Positions 54,752 through 63,591 of a DNA stretch of 64,000 bases are shown one piece after another. Every line of letters begins with the position of its first letter. Positions within the stretch are counted from its first letter, which is position 1. The notes under the pieces were generated by a model. That model was not told where the DNA came from. It made no database searches and saw nothing but the letters and a program-made list of their open reading frames with translations. Source of the stretch: Novosphingobium sp. ZN18A2 (GTDB lineage Bacteria; Pseudomonadota; Alphaproteobacteria; Sphingomonadales; Sphingomonadaceae); contig NZ_CP136651.1 of assembly GCF_036784765.1 (NCBI RefSeq), forward strand, positions 186,001-250,000. The letters are read 5' to 3'. The position numbers and the translations under genes were made by a program.

Positions 54752-55348
54752 ATGACCGTGGTTGAAGAACGGCCGGCAGCTACCGGCATGGTGCGCGAAC
54801 GCCGGGCAATGATCGACAGCCAGCTGCGGGTAAGCGGGGTGAACGATCCCGCCATTCTCGCCGCATTCGCCGCTGTCCCGCGCGAAGACTTCGTGCCCGA
54901 GGCGCGCCGCGCCGTCGCCTATGCCGACCGGCTGGTTCCTTTGGGAGAGGGCCGCACGCTCGCCCCCGCGCTCAGCTATGGCCAGTTGCTTACCGCCGCA
55001 GAGGTGCACGGCAGCGACAGTGTGCTGGTGATCGGCAAGCCGGGCGGATACCTTTCCGCGCTGGCCGCCAGGATTGCGGGCAAGGTCGAAACGGCATCAC
55101 CCGACGATTATGCCGGCAAGGGCACGTTCTCGCTCGTGCTGGTGGACGGCGCGATGGAACAGGCGCCCGACGCGCTTGCCACGGTGCTGTCCGACGATGG
55201 CCGTATCGTGACCGGGATGGTGAATCGCGGCGTTGTCCGCCTTGCCATCGGCCGCAAGACGGCGGACGGGCTGGCCTTCGCCAACCTGTCCGAAATCGAC
55301 CTTGCGCCGCTGCCCGAATTTGCCGCGCCGCGGAGCTGGAGCTTCTGA
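54752..55348 (+). CDS. Protein-L-isoaspartate methyltransferase-like protein, degenerate SAM site
   Basis: 198 aa with GAGGGA 9 nt upstream of the ATG. The N-terminal half resembles PCMT: MIDSQLRVSGVNDPAILAAFAAVPREDFVPEARRAVAYAD and the LAPALSYGQLL helix. The SAM-binding GTGSGY motif is replaced by VIGKPGGYLSA, and the following SAM-contact region is shortened. This shorter type, directly before tolC, is common in sphingomonads. Repair methylation is doubtful. It is 5 bp upstream of the tolC gene. Confidence 0.85.
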   Translation: MTVVEERPAATGMVRERRAMIDSQLRVSGVNDPAILAAFAAVPREDFVPEARRAVAYADRLVPLGEGRTLAPALSYGQLLTAAEVHGSDSVLVIGKPGGYLSALAARIAGKVETASPDDYAGKGTFSLVLVDGAMEQAPDALATVLSDDGRIVTGMVNRGVVRLAIGRKTADGLAFANLSEIDLAPLPEFAAPRSWSF

Positions 55349-55353
55349 ATCCC

Positions 55354-56838
55354 ATGTCGAAGGCCGCCGTCCAAGCCGCGCTGCTGGGCGCGTCCCTGCT
55401 GACCCTGCCCGCCGCGGCGCGGGCAGACGACCTGCGCGATGCGCTGCTGAACGCCTATCAGACGAACCCGACGCTTCAGGCCGCCCGCGCCAACCAGCGC
55501 GCCACGGACGAGGGCGTGCCGATCGCCAAGGCGCCCGGCCTGCCTTCGCTGAACGGCACGGCAACCTATACCGAATACCTGAAGCAAAGCTCGGTCAGCT
55601 TCATCGCGCCGAAGCGCAACCTTGATGTTCAGGCGCAGGCGACCCTGCCGCTCTATTCAGGCGGTGCGGTGAAAAACTCGGTGCGGGCCGCCAAGACGCG
55701 GGTCGAAGCCGGCCGGGCCGACCTGCGCGGTTCGGAAAGCGGCGTGTTCAGCCAGGTTGTCGCGTCGTATATGGACGTGATCCTCCAGCAGGCGATCGTC
55801 GGGCTCAACCGCAACAACGTGAACGTCCTGAAGGTCAACCTGCAGGCAACCAGCGACCGGTTCGAGATCGGCGACCTTACCCGCACCGACGTTGCGCAAT
55901 CGGATTCGCGCCTTGCCATCGCCCGCGCGGGGCTGCGCAATGCGGAAGCCAGCCTGATCGGCGCGCGCGAAACCTATCTGCAGGTTGTCGGCAAGCCCGC
56001 GAAGGATCTTGCGCCGCCGCCACCGCTGACCGGCCTTCCCGCGACACCGGACGACGCGGTGCAGGTCGCGCTCGACAACAACCCGGACCTGCTTGCCGCA
56101 AAGCAGCGCAGCAAAGCGGCGGGCTATGACGTGAAAGTGGCCGGATCCGGGCGTTATCCGAAGATCAGCCTGTACACGTCTGGCGACTATTCGAACTACC
56201 TCGGCTCGCTCAGCTATCCCGGTGTCGGCACGGTTCCGGGGCAGACCACCGCGCAAGCCGGCGTGCGCGCCACGATCCCGCTGTTCCAGGGCGGCCTGCC
56301 CGCCGCGCAGCAGCGCCAGGCGCAGGCACGCGAAGGGGCGGCGCTGGAGCAGGAAATCGGCGTGGAGCGGCAGGTGATCGCGTCGGTCCGCTCGGCCTTT
56401 TCGTCGTGGCGCGCGGCGAACGACGTCATCAAGATGAACGAAACCGCCGTTTCCGCCGCGCAGCTCAGCCTTGAAGGTGTGCGGGCGGAAAACAGCGTGG
56501 GCAACCGCACGATCCTGGATATCCTGAATGCCGAGCAGGAACTGCTCAACGCACAGGTCCAGCTCGTCACCGCGCGGCGCAACGCTTATGTCGCGGGCTT
56601 CAACCTGCTGGCCGCGATGGGCAAGGCCGAAGCGCGCGACCTGGGGCTGGACGGCGGCGTGCTTTACGATCCGCAAGTCAACTATGACCGCGTGAAGGGC
56701 AAGATCTTCGACTGGGACCGCGATCCCGATCCGATTGCCAAATCCACGCGCACCGTTGACAGTCCCGCGCAAGATGCGAAAATCCCCGCTGATTCTGTAC
56801 CCGCCACATCCGGGAACAGCACAGGGGGACAAGAGTGA
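55354..56838 (+). CDS. tolC: TolC-family outer membrane channel
   Basis: A 494-aa outer-membrane efflux or type I secretion channel. The signal peptide is cleaved near ARA/DD (residue about 24). Two repeats of the OEP family follow: DDLRDALLNAYQTNPTLQAARANQ and the second half from TPDDAVQVALDNNPDLLAAKQR, each with long amphipathic helices that form the periplasmic tunnel. The C-terminal tail is polar. It overlaps the next gene by 4 bp. No inner-membrane pump partner is in the window. Confidence 0.95.
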   Translation: MSKAAVQAALLGASLLTLPAAARADDLRDALLNAYQTNPTLQAARANQRATDEGVPIAKAPGLPSLNGTATYTEYLKQSSVSFIAPKRNLDVQAQATLPLYSGGAVKNSVRAAKTRVEAGRADLRGSESGVFSQVVASYMDVILQQAIVGLNRNNVNVLKVNLQATSDRFEIGDLTRTDVAQSDSRLAIARAGLRNAEASLIGARETYLQVVGKPAKDLAPPPPLTGLPATPDDAVQVALDNNPDLLAAKQRSKAAGYDVKVAGSGRYPKISLYTSGDYSNYLGSLSYPGVGTVPGQTTAQAGVRATIPLFQGGLPAAQQRQAQAREGAALEQEIGVERQVIASVRSAFSSWRAANDVIKMNETAVSAAQLSLEGVRAENSVGNRTILDILNAEQELLNAQVQLVTARRNAYVAGFNLLAAMGKAEARDLGLDGGVLYDPQVNYDRVKGKIFDWDRDPDPIAKSTRTVDSPAQDAKIPADSVPATSGNSTGGQE

Positions 56839-57353
56839 CGTCTATGCGCCAGGCAGGAGAGCCCTCGGTCGAGGAAATCCTCCAATCGATCAAGAAGGTG
56901 ATCGCGCGTGACAATCGCGCCGATGCCGCCCAGCTGCGCGCCCGCCGTGAAGGCGCCGGCGTCGTCACCACGCATTCCCCCGAAGGTCTTGCCGCCGATG
57001 GCCAGGCTTCGGCACCCCACGGGTCACAAAAGGCGCCGCGTGTGCACGATGTGCTCGAACTGACCGACGAGGATGTCGATTCGATGGCGGACGATAGCGA
57101 AGAGGGCGAAGAAAGCCCGCTGGTCGACGATGGCGCAATTGCCTCGATGCGCGATTCGCTTGCGGCGCTGGCCATGCTGTCCGAACCCGGCGTGCCGCCA
57201 CAGATCGTGCGCTCGGGCGAAACGTCGCTTGAAGGCCTGGTGCGCGAAATGCTCCGCCCGATGCTGTCCGACTGGCTGGACAAGAACCTTCCCGCCATGG
57301 TCGAAAAGATGGTTGCGGCAGAGATCGCGCGGATCGCCGGCAAGAAGGGCTAG
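56835..57353 (+). CDS. popZ: PopZ-like DUF2497 polar organising protein
   Basis: A 172-aa protein with a GTG start in the tolC stop (GTGA) or an ATG at 56844. The N-terminal helix EPSVEEILQSIKKVIARD is the partner-binding helix of PopZ/DUF2497. An acidic disordered linker follows (DEDVDSMADDSEEGEE), and the C-terminal oligomerisation helices are LEGLVREMLRPMLSDWLDKNLPAMVEKMVAAEIARI, shown in part. PopZ forms a cell-pole hub that tethers the chromosome origin; it pairs biologically with CtrA, encoded in this same window. In related genomes valS often follows; here an S9 peptidase does. Confidence 0.92.
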   Translation: MTSMRQAGEPSVEEILQSIKKVIARDNRADAAQLRARREGAGVVTTHSPEGLAADGQASAPHGSQKAPRVHDVLELTDEDVDSMADDSEEGEESPLVDDGAIASMRDSLAALAMLSEPGVPPQIVRSGETSLEGLVREMLRPMLSDWLDKNLPAMVEKMVAAEIARIAGKKG

Positions 57354-57385
57354 AACTCGCGCCCGCCGGGGGCTACCCCCTGCAT

Positions 57386-59560
57386 ATGCATCTGAAATTC
57401 CCCGCTGCCGCGCCGGTTGCGCTGGCTTTCGCCTGTTCGCTTCCTGCCCTCGCCCTTGGCGCCACCGCGCATGCCGAAGCCGCGCCGATGAGCGCGCAGG
57501 ATATCGTCACCCTGCCCCGGCTGGGCGGTGTGGCCGTATCGCCCGACGGGCGGACGGCGGCCTATGTCGTTACCACGACCAACCCCGAGACATACGAACG
57601 CACGCGTTCGCTGCGGATCGTCGCGCTGAACGCGAAAGGCACGCCCGTCCGCGCACTGCCGTGGGACGGGGTGAGCGATCCGGCCTTCGCGCCCGACGGC
57701 AGCCTTTACCTGCTCTCCACCCATGCGCCCGGCACGGACGCTGCGGACGGTGCAACGACGCAGGTATGGGCCATCCCCGCCGCACGGATCGCGTCGGCCG
57801 ATGCAAGCGAGGCTATCCCGGCCATTCAGGTCACGGCCTTCAAGGCCGACGTCGCCGGCTTCAAGCTATCGCCGAACGGGAAACGCATCGCCGTTTGGGG
57901 CGACATCGCGCGCGATTGCCCGACGTTCGGCGGCTGCAAGGATGACGGCAACACCGCGCTGCCCGGCCCGGGTACCGGCCGCCTTTACAAGGACGGGGCC
58001 GGTTTCATCCGGCACTGGGACAAGTGGGAGACGCCGGGCAATTACAGCCGCGTGTTCGCGTTCGACCTCGATCCCCGGGGCAAGGTCATGGGCGCGGGAC
58101 ACGCGCTTGACGGCGATCCGGCCAATGGGGGGCTGACCGGCGATTCGCCTACGAAGCCCTTTGGCGGCGGCGAGGAAATCGCGTGGAGCGCCGATTCGAA
58201 CGCCGTGGTCTATGCCGCGCGGCAAGCAAACCGCGACGAACCGCTTTCCACCAACCTGGACCTGTGGTGGGCGCCGGTCGACGGATCGGCCCCGAAGAAC
58301 ATTACCGCCGCCAACAAAGCCACGGATACCCTGCCCGCGCTCTCGCCCGACGGTCGCTGGCTCGCCTATGCGGCGATGGCCCGGCCCGGATACGAATCCG
58401 ACCGGCTGGTGGTGCAACTGGTCGACCTAAAGACGGGCCGGCACCGCGCGCTGGCGCAGGACTGGGACCGTTCGCCGGGATCGTTGACGTGGACGAGGGA
58501 TTCGAAGGCCCTGATCGCGACCGCGGGTGACGTGCTGGACACGCCCGCCTTCCGGATCGACATCGCGACCGGCAAGGTCACGCGCCTGAAGCTTTCGCCC
58601 ACCCCCCGCGAGGGCCATATCGGCAATGTGACTCCGCTCAACGGTGGCGGCATGGTGTTCACCCGCGACACGATCGATGCGCCGGCGGAAATATATGTCG
58701 CAGGGGCGGGCAAGCGCGGGCGCAGGGTAACGGACATCGATGCAAGCCTGATGGCCGGCATGGCACGGGTCGTCACCACGCGCTTCAGCTTCGCCGGAGC
58801 GAACGGCGATACCGTGTGGGGCCAGATCACCAAGCCTGCGTGGATCAAGGGGCAGATGCCGGCCATCCTCTATGTCCACGGCGGGCCGCAAGGCTCGTTC
58901 AACGATGGCTGGTCATGGCGCTGGAATCCGCGCGTAACCGCCAGCCAGGGCTATGCGGTCGTCTCGGTCGATTTCCACGGCAGCACCGGATACGGCCAGG
59001 CCTTCACCGACAGCATCAACCGCGACTGGGGCGGCAAACCGCTGGTCGACCTGCAAAAGGGCTTCGCGGCGGCAGCGGCCATGGACCCGCAAGTGGACAC
59101 GGCCAACGCCTGCGCCATGGGCGCAAGCTATGGCGGGTACATGATGAACTGGATCGAAGGCATGTGGCCGGACAAGTTCAAGTGCGAGATCCAGCACGAC
59201 GGCGTGTTCGATGCGCGGGCGATGGCCTATGAAACCGAGGAATTGTGGTTCGACGAATGGGAGCACGGCGGCCACCCCTATTACGAGGCGCCGCAGGAAT
59301 ACGAGAAGTGGAACCCGGTGAACCATGTCGACCAGTGGAAGACCCCGATGCTGGTCGTCACCAGCCAGCATGACTTCCGCATCCCCTATACGCAGGGCAT
59401 CGCCGCCTTTACCGCACTGCAGCGCCGCCATGTGCCCAGCGAACTGCTGGTATTCCCGGACGAGAACCACTGGGTTCTGAAGCCGAAGAATTCGCTGCAA
59501 TGGCACGAGACGGTGTTCGCCTGGCTGAAGCGCTGGCTGCGCCCGCAGGAGGACAAATGA
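57386..59560 (+). CDS. S9 prolyl-oligopeptidase-type serine peptidase, exported
   Basis: A 724-aa acylaminoacyl-peptidase/DPP-like enzyme. A signal peptide (about 1-34) precedes an N-terminal beta-propeller built from TolB/WD40-like blades ([31 protein letters not shown]). The catalytic alpha/beta hydrolase starts around residue 470 with [10 protein letters not shown]; the nucleophile is in [11 protein letters not shown], the Asp is probably in [10 protein letters not shown], and the His is in FPDENHWV. It trims peptides in the periplasm. Its stop overlaps the start of the ferredoxin gene by 4 bp. Confidence 0.95.
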   Translation: MHLKFPAAAPVALAFACSLPALALGATAHAEAAPMSAQDIVTLPRLGGVAVSPDGRTAAYVVTTTNPETYERTRSLRIVALNAKGTPVRALPWDGVSDPAFAPDGSLYLLSTHAPGTDAADGATTQVWAIPAARIASADASEAIPAIQVTAFKADVAGFKLSPNGKRIAVWGDIARDCPTFGGCKDDGNTALPGPGTGRLYKDGAGFIRHWDKWETPGNYSRVFAFDLDPRGKVMGAGHALDGDPANGGLTGDSPTKPFGGGEEIAWSADSNAVVYAARQANRDEPLSTNLDLWWAPVDGSAPKNITAANKATDTLPALSPDGRWLAYAAMARPGYESDRLVVQLVDLKTGRHRALAQDWDRSPGSLTWTRDSKALIATAGDVLDTPAFRIDIATGKVTRLKLSPTPREGHIGNVTPLNGGGMVFTRDTIDAPAEIYVAGAGKRGRRVTDIDASLMAGMARVVTTRFSFAGANGDTVWGQITKPAWIKGQMPAILYVHGGPQGSFNDGWSWRWNPRVTASQGYAVVSVDFHGSTGYGQAFTDSINRDWGGKPLVDLQKGFAAAAAMDPQVDTANACAMGASYGGYMMNWIEGMWPDKFKCEIQHDGVFDARAMAYETEELWFDEWEHGGHPYYEAPQEYEKWNPVNHVDQWKTPMLVVTSQHDFRIPYTQGIAAFTALQRRHVPSELLVFPDENHWVLKPKNSLQWHETVFAWLKRWLRPQEDK

Positions 59561-59973
59561 GCGACGGGGCCAAGGAGCGCGGAACCGCGGACGCGCGCGA
59601 AGTTGCTGAAGCGGAAGAAAAGCTGGCCCGGCTGGGCGGATTCGCCACCCGGCGGCACATCTTCCTTTGCGTCGATCCCGAAAAGCCCAAGTGCTGCGAT
59701 CTTGAGACCGGACACAGGGCGTGGAAGTTTCTGAAAACCCGGCTGGGCGAGCTGGGCCTTGGCAGCCACAACGGCGTCTTGCGCAACAAGGCGGGATGCC
59801 TGCGCGTGTGCGGCGCGGGACCGATCGCGGTCGTCTATCCCGAAGGCGTCTGGTACCATTCGGCGACTGAACCCGTGCTTGAGCGGATCATCCGGGAACA
59901 TCTTGTCGGCGGCGTGCCGGTCGAAGAATTCCGCCTGCATCCGCCCGAAGCCAAGGCCATGCGCGCGGACTGA
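59557..59973 (+). CDS. Thioredoxin-like [2Fe-2S] ferredoxin
   Basis: 138 aa with an N-terminal charged leader and a thioredoxin-fold [2Fe-2S] ferredoxin domain. The cluster cysteines are in [14 protein letters not shown] and in [13 protein letters not shown] (C-x10-C(C) ... C-x3-C). The domain ends [20 protein letters not shown]. This family (shethna II/NuoE-like) carries electrons or acts in Fe-S metabolism; the partner is unknown. An ATGA overlap couples it to the S9 peptidase, with which there is no obvious functional link. Confidence 0.93.
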   Translation: MSDGAKERGTADAREVAEAEEKLARLGGFATRRHIFLCVDPEKPKCCDLETGHRAWKFLKTRLGELGLGSHNGVLRNKAGCLRVCGAGPIAVVYPEGVWYHSATEPVLERIIREHLVGGVPVEEFRLHPPEAKAMRAD

Positions 59974-59980
59974 TCCCGGC

Positions 59981-60280
59981 CTACCAGTCGTGCTGGTCGG
60001 ACAGCGGGTCTTCCACTGCTTCGTCGTGGCCTGTGCCGCTCGACAGGAAGGCAAGGCCCATAAGTGCGCCGCCCAGCATCATGGTAAGGCCGATGCCCAG
60101 CCCGGTCGCGATGTAGAAGTGGATAGAGATCATGCCGAAGGCGGCATAGAAGTACGCCCAGATCGCCAGCACGACGCCCAGCGAGACCCAGGCCATCAGC
60201 TTCATCAACCGGCGAAAGCGCGCCCAGGCGTGCGCGGCATTCGCGGGATCGTCGAGAGGGGACGGGATCGGCACATCCAT
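59981..60280 (-). CDS. Small two-helix membrane protein of unknown function
   Basis: 99 aa from the ATG at 60280 (MDVPIPSPLDDP); an upstream TTG would add ten residues. A soluble N-terminus of about 25 aa (DPANAAHAWARFRRLMKLM) precedes two hydrophobic helices (WVSLGVVLAIWAYFYAAFG and ATGLGIGLTMMLGGALMGLAFL) and a short acidic tail. Proteins of this shape are widespread in sphingomonads, but I know no function. It is convergent with the ferredoxin gene at 7 bp and divergent from the CBS gene. Confidence 0.8.
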   Translation of the reverse strand: MDVPIPSPLDDPANAAHAWARFRRLMKLMAWVSLGVVLAIWAYFYAAFGMISIHFYIATGLGIGLTMMLGGALMGLAFLSSGTGHDEAVEDPLSDQHDW

Positions 60281-60396
60281 CAAGATGGTGCTTCGCGGCC
60301 CTTCTGGCAATGCGCTTTCGCCAAATCGCGTTTGGTGGCATCATTCGGCAGATCGAATGGGGAGATAAGGGCGCAACAGGCCGAAAGGAGGATGCC

Positions 60397-60828
60397 ATGA
60401 CGATAGCAAGGCTTATTGCCGACAGGAGCAGCGACGTCTGGAGCTGTCACGCGGACGACAGCGTGGCCGACGCGGTTGCGATCCTGGCGACGAAACGGAT
60501 CGGCGCTCTGCCTGTGCGCGACGGGAACGAAGACGTTGCCGGCATCTTTTCCGAACGCGACGTACTCTATTCGCTGAAACAGCACGGAGCCGACGCGCTG
60601 GGCATGAAAGTGCGCGACACGATGACCGCGCCCGCGGTGACGATCGCCCCCGAAACCCCCGTTCTGGAAGCGCTGGCGCTGATGACACGGCGCAGGATTC
60701 GCCATTTGCCGGTGATCGAGAACGGCCGCATGACGGGGTTTGTTTCCATCGGCGACCTGGTGAAATACCGGATCGACCATATCGAGGCGGAAGCCAGCGC
60801 GCTGCGCGACTATATCCAGATGGCCTGA
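60397..60828 (+). CDS. CBS-pair domain protein
   Basis: A 143-aa protein made of two CBS motifs (about residues 10-65 and 75-135) with the repeated pattern AILATKRIGALPVRDG and LMTRRRIRHLPVIENG. It has an excellent AAGGAGG ribosome-binding site. CBS pairs bind adenosine nucleotides (AMP, ATP, SAM) or NAD and regulate partner proteins. There is no attached effector domain and no obvious partner gene, so only a sensing role can be stated. Confidence 0.94.
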   Translation: MTIARLIADRSSDVWSCHADDSVADAVAILATKRIGALPVRDGNEDVAGIFSERDVLYSLKQHGADALGMKVRDTMTAPAVTIAPETPVLEALALMTRRRIRHLPVIENGRMTGFVSIGDLVKYRIDHIEAEASALRDYIQMA

Positions 60829-60920
60829 TTCCGGCTGGCCGCACCTGCGAGGGTGCGAATTTCGCGCGACTGCCCGGCCGCAACTTGAGAGCAGGGGCAC
60901 AAGCCCCTATCTTGCATGGC

Positions 60921-61253
60921 ATGAGCGAAGCCCAGGTCACCCTAGCCCCCAGCGCCGCCGCGCGCGTCGCCGTTATCGCCGCCAAGCAGGGCAAGCCCGC
61001 GATCCTGCGGCTTGCCGTGGAAGGCGGCGGATGTTCGGGCTTCCAGTACCGCTTCGGGCTGGACGAGGCACCGCAGGACGACGACACGATCGCCGAAACC
61101 GACGGAGTGAAGCTTCTGGTCGATTCGGTGAGCCTGGACCTTGTTGCCGGAAGCACGGTGGAATTCGTCGAATCGCTGGGCGGATCGGCTTTCCAGGTAA
61201 CCAATCCCAACGCCAGCGCCGGATGCGGATGCGGCAGCAGCTTCGCCGTTTGA
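60921..61253 (+). CDS. erpA: ErpA/IscA-type (HesB) Fe-S carrier protein
   Basis: A 110-aa A-type carrier that receives Fe-S clusters and hands them to target proteins. The three ligand cysteines are in place: EGGGCSGFQYRFGL, and GCGCGSSF at the C-terminus; NPNASAG precedes them as in the family. The length is standard. It lies far from the suf operon, standing between the CBS and xthA genes. IscA, SufA and ErpA cannot be told apart with certainty from sequence alone. Confidence 0.93.
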   Translation: MSEAQVTLAPSAAARVAVIAAKQGKPAILRLAVEGGGCSGFQYRFGLDEAPQDDDTIAETDGVKLLVDSVSLDLVAGSTVEFVESLGGSAFQVTNPNASAGCGCGSSFAV

Positions 61254-61371
61254 CCTTGCGGGCCTTGTAGGCGGTGGCTCCCGGCCTCCCTGTCGGTAGC
61301 CGGCCCGGTCCGCCGGTCAGCAACGCAGGGATGACCCGACGCGACGATTCTCCAGACGGCCGGAAACAGAC

Positions 61372-62145
61372 ATGAAAATCGCATCGTTCAACATCAACGG
61401 CATCAAGGCGCGTCTGCCGCGCCTGCTGGAATGGCTGGAGGAAACGCGCCCGGCCGTTGCCTGCCTGCAGGAAATCAAGACGCAGGACGAAGGCTTCCCC
61501 GCCGCCGAGTTCGAGAAGATCGGCTACAAGGCGATCTGGCATGGCCAGAAGAGCTTCAACGGCGTGGCTATCCTTGCCGATGGCGAGGAACCGGTTGAAG
61601 TGCAGCACGGGCTGGACGGCGATCCGGAAGACGATCATTCCCGTTACCTGGAAGCCGATGTGAAGGGCGTTCGCGTTTCCTGCATCTATCTGCCCAACGG
61701 CAATCCCCAGCCCGGCCCGAAGTTCGATTACAAACTGCGCTGGATGGAACGGCTGCGCGCCCGCATGGCGCGGATTTCGGCCGAGGAAGTGCCCGCCGTT
61801 GTGATCGGTGATTATAACGTGATCCCCCAAGACAAGGACGTCTGGTCGCCCAAGGCCATGGCGAGCGACGCCCTGATGCAACCCGAATCGCGCGATGCCT
61901 ATGCCCGCCTGCTGGGCGACGGCTGGACCGACGCGATCGACCTGCTCAACCCGCGCGGCGGAGTGTGGACGTTCTGGGATTACCAGGCGGGCGCATGGCA
62001 GCGCGATCACGGGTTCCGTATCGACCACGCGCTGCTCTCGCCCGAACTGGCGGACCGGCTGGTGGCGGCGGGCGTGGACAAGGAATACCGGGGCCGCGAA
62101 AAGGCGAGCGATCACGCACCGATCTGGATCGACGTGCGCGACTGA
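61372..62145 (+). CDS. xthA: Exodeoxyribonuclease III / AP endonuclease
   Basis: A 257-aa base-excision repair enzyme that cuts at abasic sites. It has the family start MKIASFNINGIKARLPRLLEWLEE (shown in part), LQEIKTQDEGFP with the metal-binding glutamate, IYLPNGNPQPGPKFDYKLRW, the catalytic GDYNVIP and the C-terminal SDHAPIW. All are diagnostic of XthA. The preceding 118 bp contain GC-rich inverted repeats but no identified gene. Confidence 0.97.
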   Translation: MKIASFNINGIKARLPRLLEWLEETRPAVACLQEIKTQDEGFPAAEFEKIGYKAIWHGQKSFNGVAILADGEEPVEVQHGLDGDPEDDHSRYLEADVKGVRVSCIYLPNGNPQPGPKFDYKLRWMERLRARMARISAEEVPAVVIGDYNVIPQDKDVWSPKAMASDALMQPESRDAYARLLGDGWTDAIDLLNPRGGVWTFWDYQAGAWQRDHGFRIDHALLSPELADRLVAAGVDKEYRGREKASDHAPIWIDVRD

Positions 62146-62262
62146 CCGTCAGGCGCGCGCTGTGCGCCCGTTCACAGCATGGCAAGCGCACCTGTGGCAC
62201 AAGCGCCGCCGATGCAGGACGAAAACCATGCCCTGCCGGCACCTGTTACCAAGAGAATCATC

Positions 62263-62388
62263 ATGCGACTGTTTGGCCCAGACCTTATCCGCTCTTTCGT
62301 CATCGGCTTCCTGATCGGTGCCGCCGGACTGGCGGTTACGGCAAGCGTCGAAGCCCATGCGCATCCCGTTTCAGCCATTTCGCCATGA
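62263..62388 (+). CDS. 41-residue single-helix protein upstream of msrA
   Basis: A very small frame starting MRLFGPDLIRSFVIGFL with AAGAGAA nine bases upstream, one membrane helix (about 9-28) and a His/Ala/Ser tail. Its TGA overlaps the msrA ATG (ATGA), which argues for translation and coupling. A longer start at 62179 is possible but poorly supported. Proteins of this shape are found in other sphingomonads. Function unknown. Confidence 0.55.
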   Translation: MRLFGPDLIRSFVIGFLIGAAGLAVTASVEAHAHPVSAISP

Positions 62389-63059
62389 CACGCGCGGCCC
62401 GCATCCCGCTCGCCGCGGTAATGCTCACCGCCGCCTGTCACCAGCCGGCCTTTGCCGAATCCGCGGTCGCCACGCCTGCGGCGGTGGTCAAAGCACACGA
62501 ATCGTCTGGACCGAAGGCGGCGATCTTCGCGGGCGGTTGCTTCTGGGGCGTCGAAGCGGTTTTCAGCCACGTAAAGGGCGTATCCAGCGTCGTTTCGGGC
62601 TATGAAGGCGGGGCGAAGGCCGATGCGCGGTACGAACGCGTCAGCCGGGGCGATACCGGCCTCGCCGAATCGGTGCGGGTTACCTACGATCCGTCCGTCG
62701 TGCGTTACGACCAGCTTTTGCAGATCTATTTCGGCGTGATCGCCGATCCGACCGAACTGAACCGGCAAGGCCCGGACACCGGCACGCAATACCGCTCTGC
62801 TCTCGTGCCGCTCGACAAGGAACAGCGCCGCGCGGCAGCCGGATATATCGCGCAGTTGAAGGCGCTTAAGCTCTGGGATCGGCCGATCGTTACCGCGATA
62901 GAGCCCTATCGCGGGTTCTATCCGGCCGAACGCTATCACCAGGACTTCATGCAGAAGCACCCGGACCATCCCTATATCGTGATGTGGGACAAGCCCAAGG
63001 TCCGCGCGCTGAAGAGGCTGTTTCCCGCGCTTTACAAGGCGAGCTTCACCGGCGGCTGA
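62385..63059 (+). CDS. msrA: Peptide methionine sulfoxide reductase MsrA, exported
   Basis: 224 aa. An N-terminal signal sequence (MTRAARIPLAAVMLTAACHQPAFA) suggests export or lipidation at C18. The MsrA core follows: catalytic GGCFWGVEAVF, SGYEGG, the AESVRVTYDP segment, TQYRSA and RYHQDF with the QKHPDHPYI tail. It repairs S-forms of oxidised methionine, here presumably in the periplasm. The resolving cysteines found in longer MsrA C-termini are absent. Confidence 0.95.
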   Translation: MTRAARIPLAAVMLTAACHQPAFAESAVATPAAVVKAHESSGPKAAIFAGGCFWGVEAVFSHVKGVSSVVSGYEGGAKADARYERVSRGDTGLAESVRVTYDPSVVRYDQLLQIYFGVIADPTELNRQGPDTGTQYRSALVPLDKEQRRAAAGYIAQLKALKLWDRPIVTAIEPYRGFYPAERYHQDFMQKHPDHPYIVMWDKPKVRALKRLFPALYKASFTGG

Positions 63060-63117
63060 TCCGCGCGCACGGGCAGCGCGATTTGCCTCCCGCGCCCGGC
63101 GCGCCTATCTATCGGAC

Positions 63118-63588
63118 ATGGTCAAAGACGCCGTCCGCCATCACCACCACGAACATTCCGGTGAAGAACTGGTGAGCGCCGCGCGCCATGCGCTGATCGA
63201 CGCGGGCGAACAGTGGACCGATATGCGCGCCGACGTGTTCGATGCGCTTGTCAGCCACGACAAGCCGGCATCGGCCTATGACATTGCGGAAAGCGTCGGC
63301 GCGCTGCGTGGCAAGCGCGTTGCGGCCAACAGCGTCTATCGCATCCTTGACCTGTTCGTGCGCACGAACCTTGCCCGGCGGGTGGAAAGCGCGAACGCCT
63401 ATCTTGCCAACAGCCACCCGGGTTGCCGGCACGACTGTATCTTCCTGATCTGCGACGAATGCGGACAGGCAATCCATATCGACGACGACAGCCTTACCGG
63501 CGCGCTGCGCGATGCGGCGCGCAAGGCGGGATTTGCCGATGTGCGCCCGGTGGTGGAGATTCGCGGCCGCTGCGGCGATTGCGCCTGA
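63118..63588 (+). CDS. Fur-family metalloregulator (Zur-like)
   Basis: A 156-aa regulator. A His-rich leader (HHHHEH) precedes the winged helix (PASAYDIAESVGALRGKRVAANSVYRILDLFV). The dimerisation and metal domain has HPGCRHDCIFLICDECGQAIHI and ends CGDC, giving two CxxC pairs for structural zinc. The layout, and the lack of an extended iron-sensing site, favour Zur over Fur or PerR, but this is inference. No zinc uptake genes are present in the window. Confidence 0.88.
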   Translation: MVKDAVRHHHHEHSGEELVSAARHALIDAGEQWTDMRADVFDALVSHDKPASAYDIAESVGALRGKRVAANSVYRILDLFVRTNLARRVESANAYLANSHPGCRHDCIFLICDECGQAIHIDDDSLTGALRDAARKAGFADVRPVVEIRGRCGDCA

Positions 63589-63591
63589 CGG

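Noticed and set aside
61260-61345. Another REP-type element between the ErpA-type gene and xthA
   Set aside because: There are GC-rich inverted segments (CCCTG/CAGGG), but I could not define matching ends as in the hisS-prfA element.
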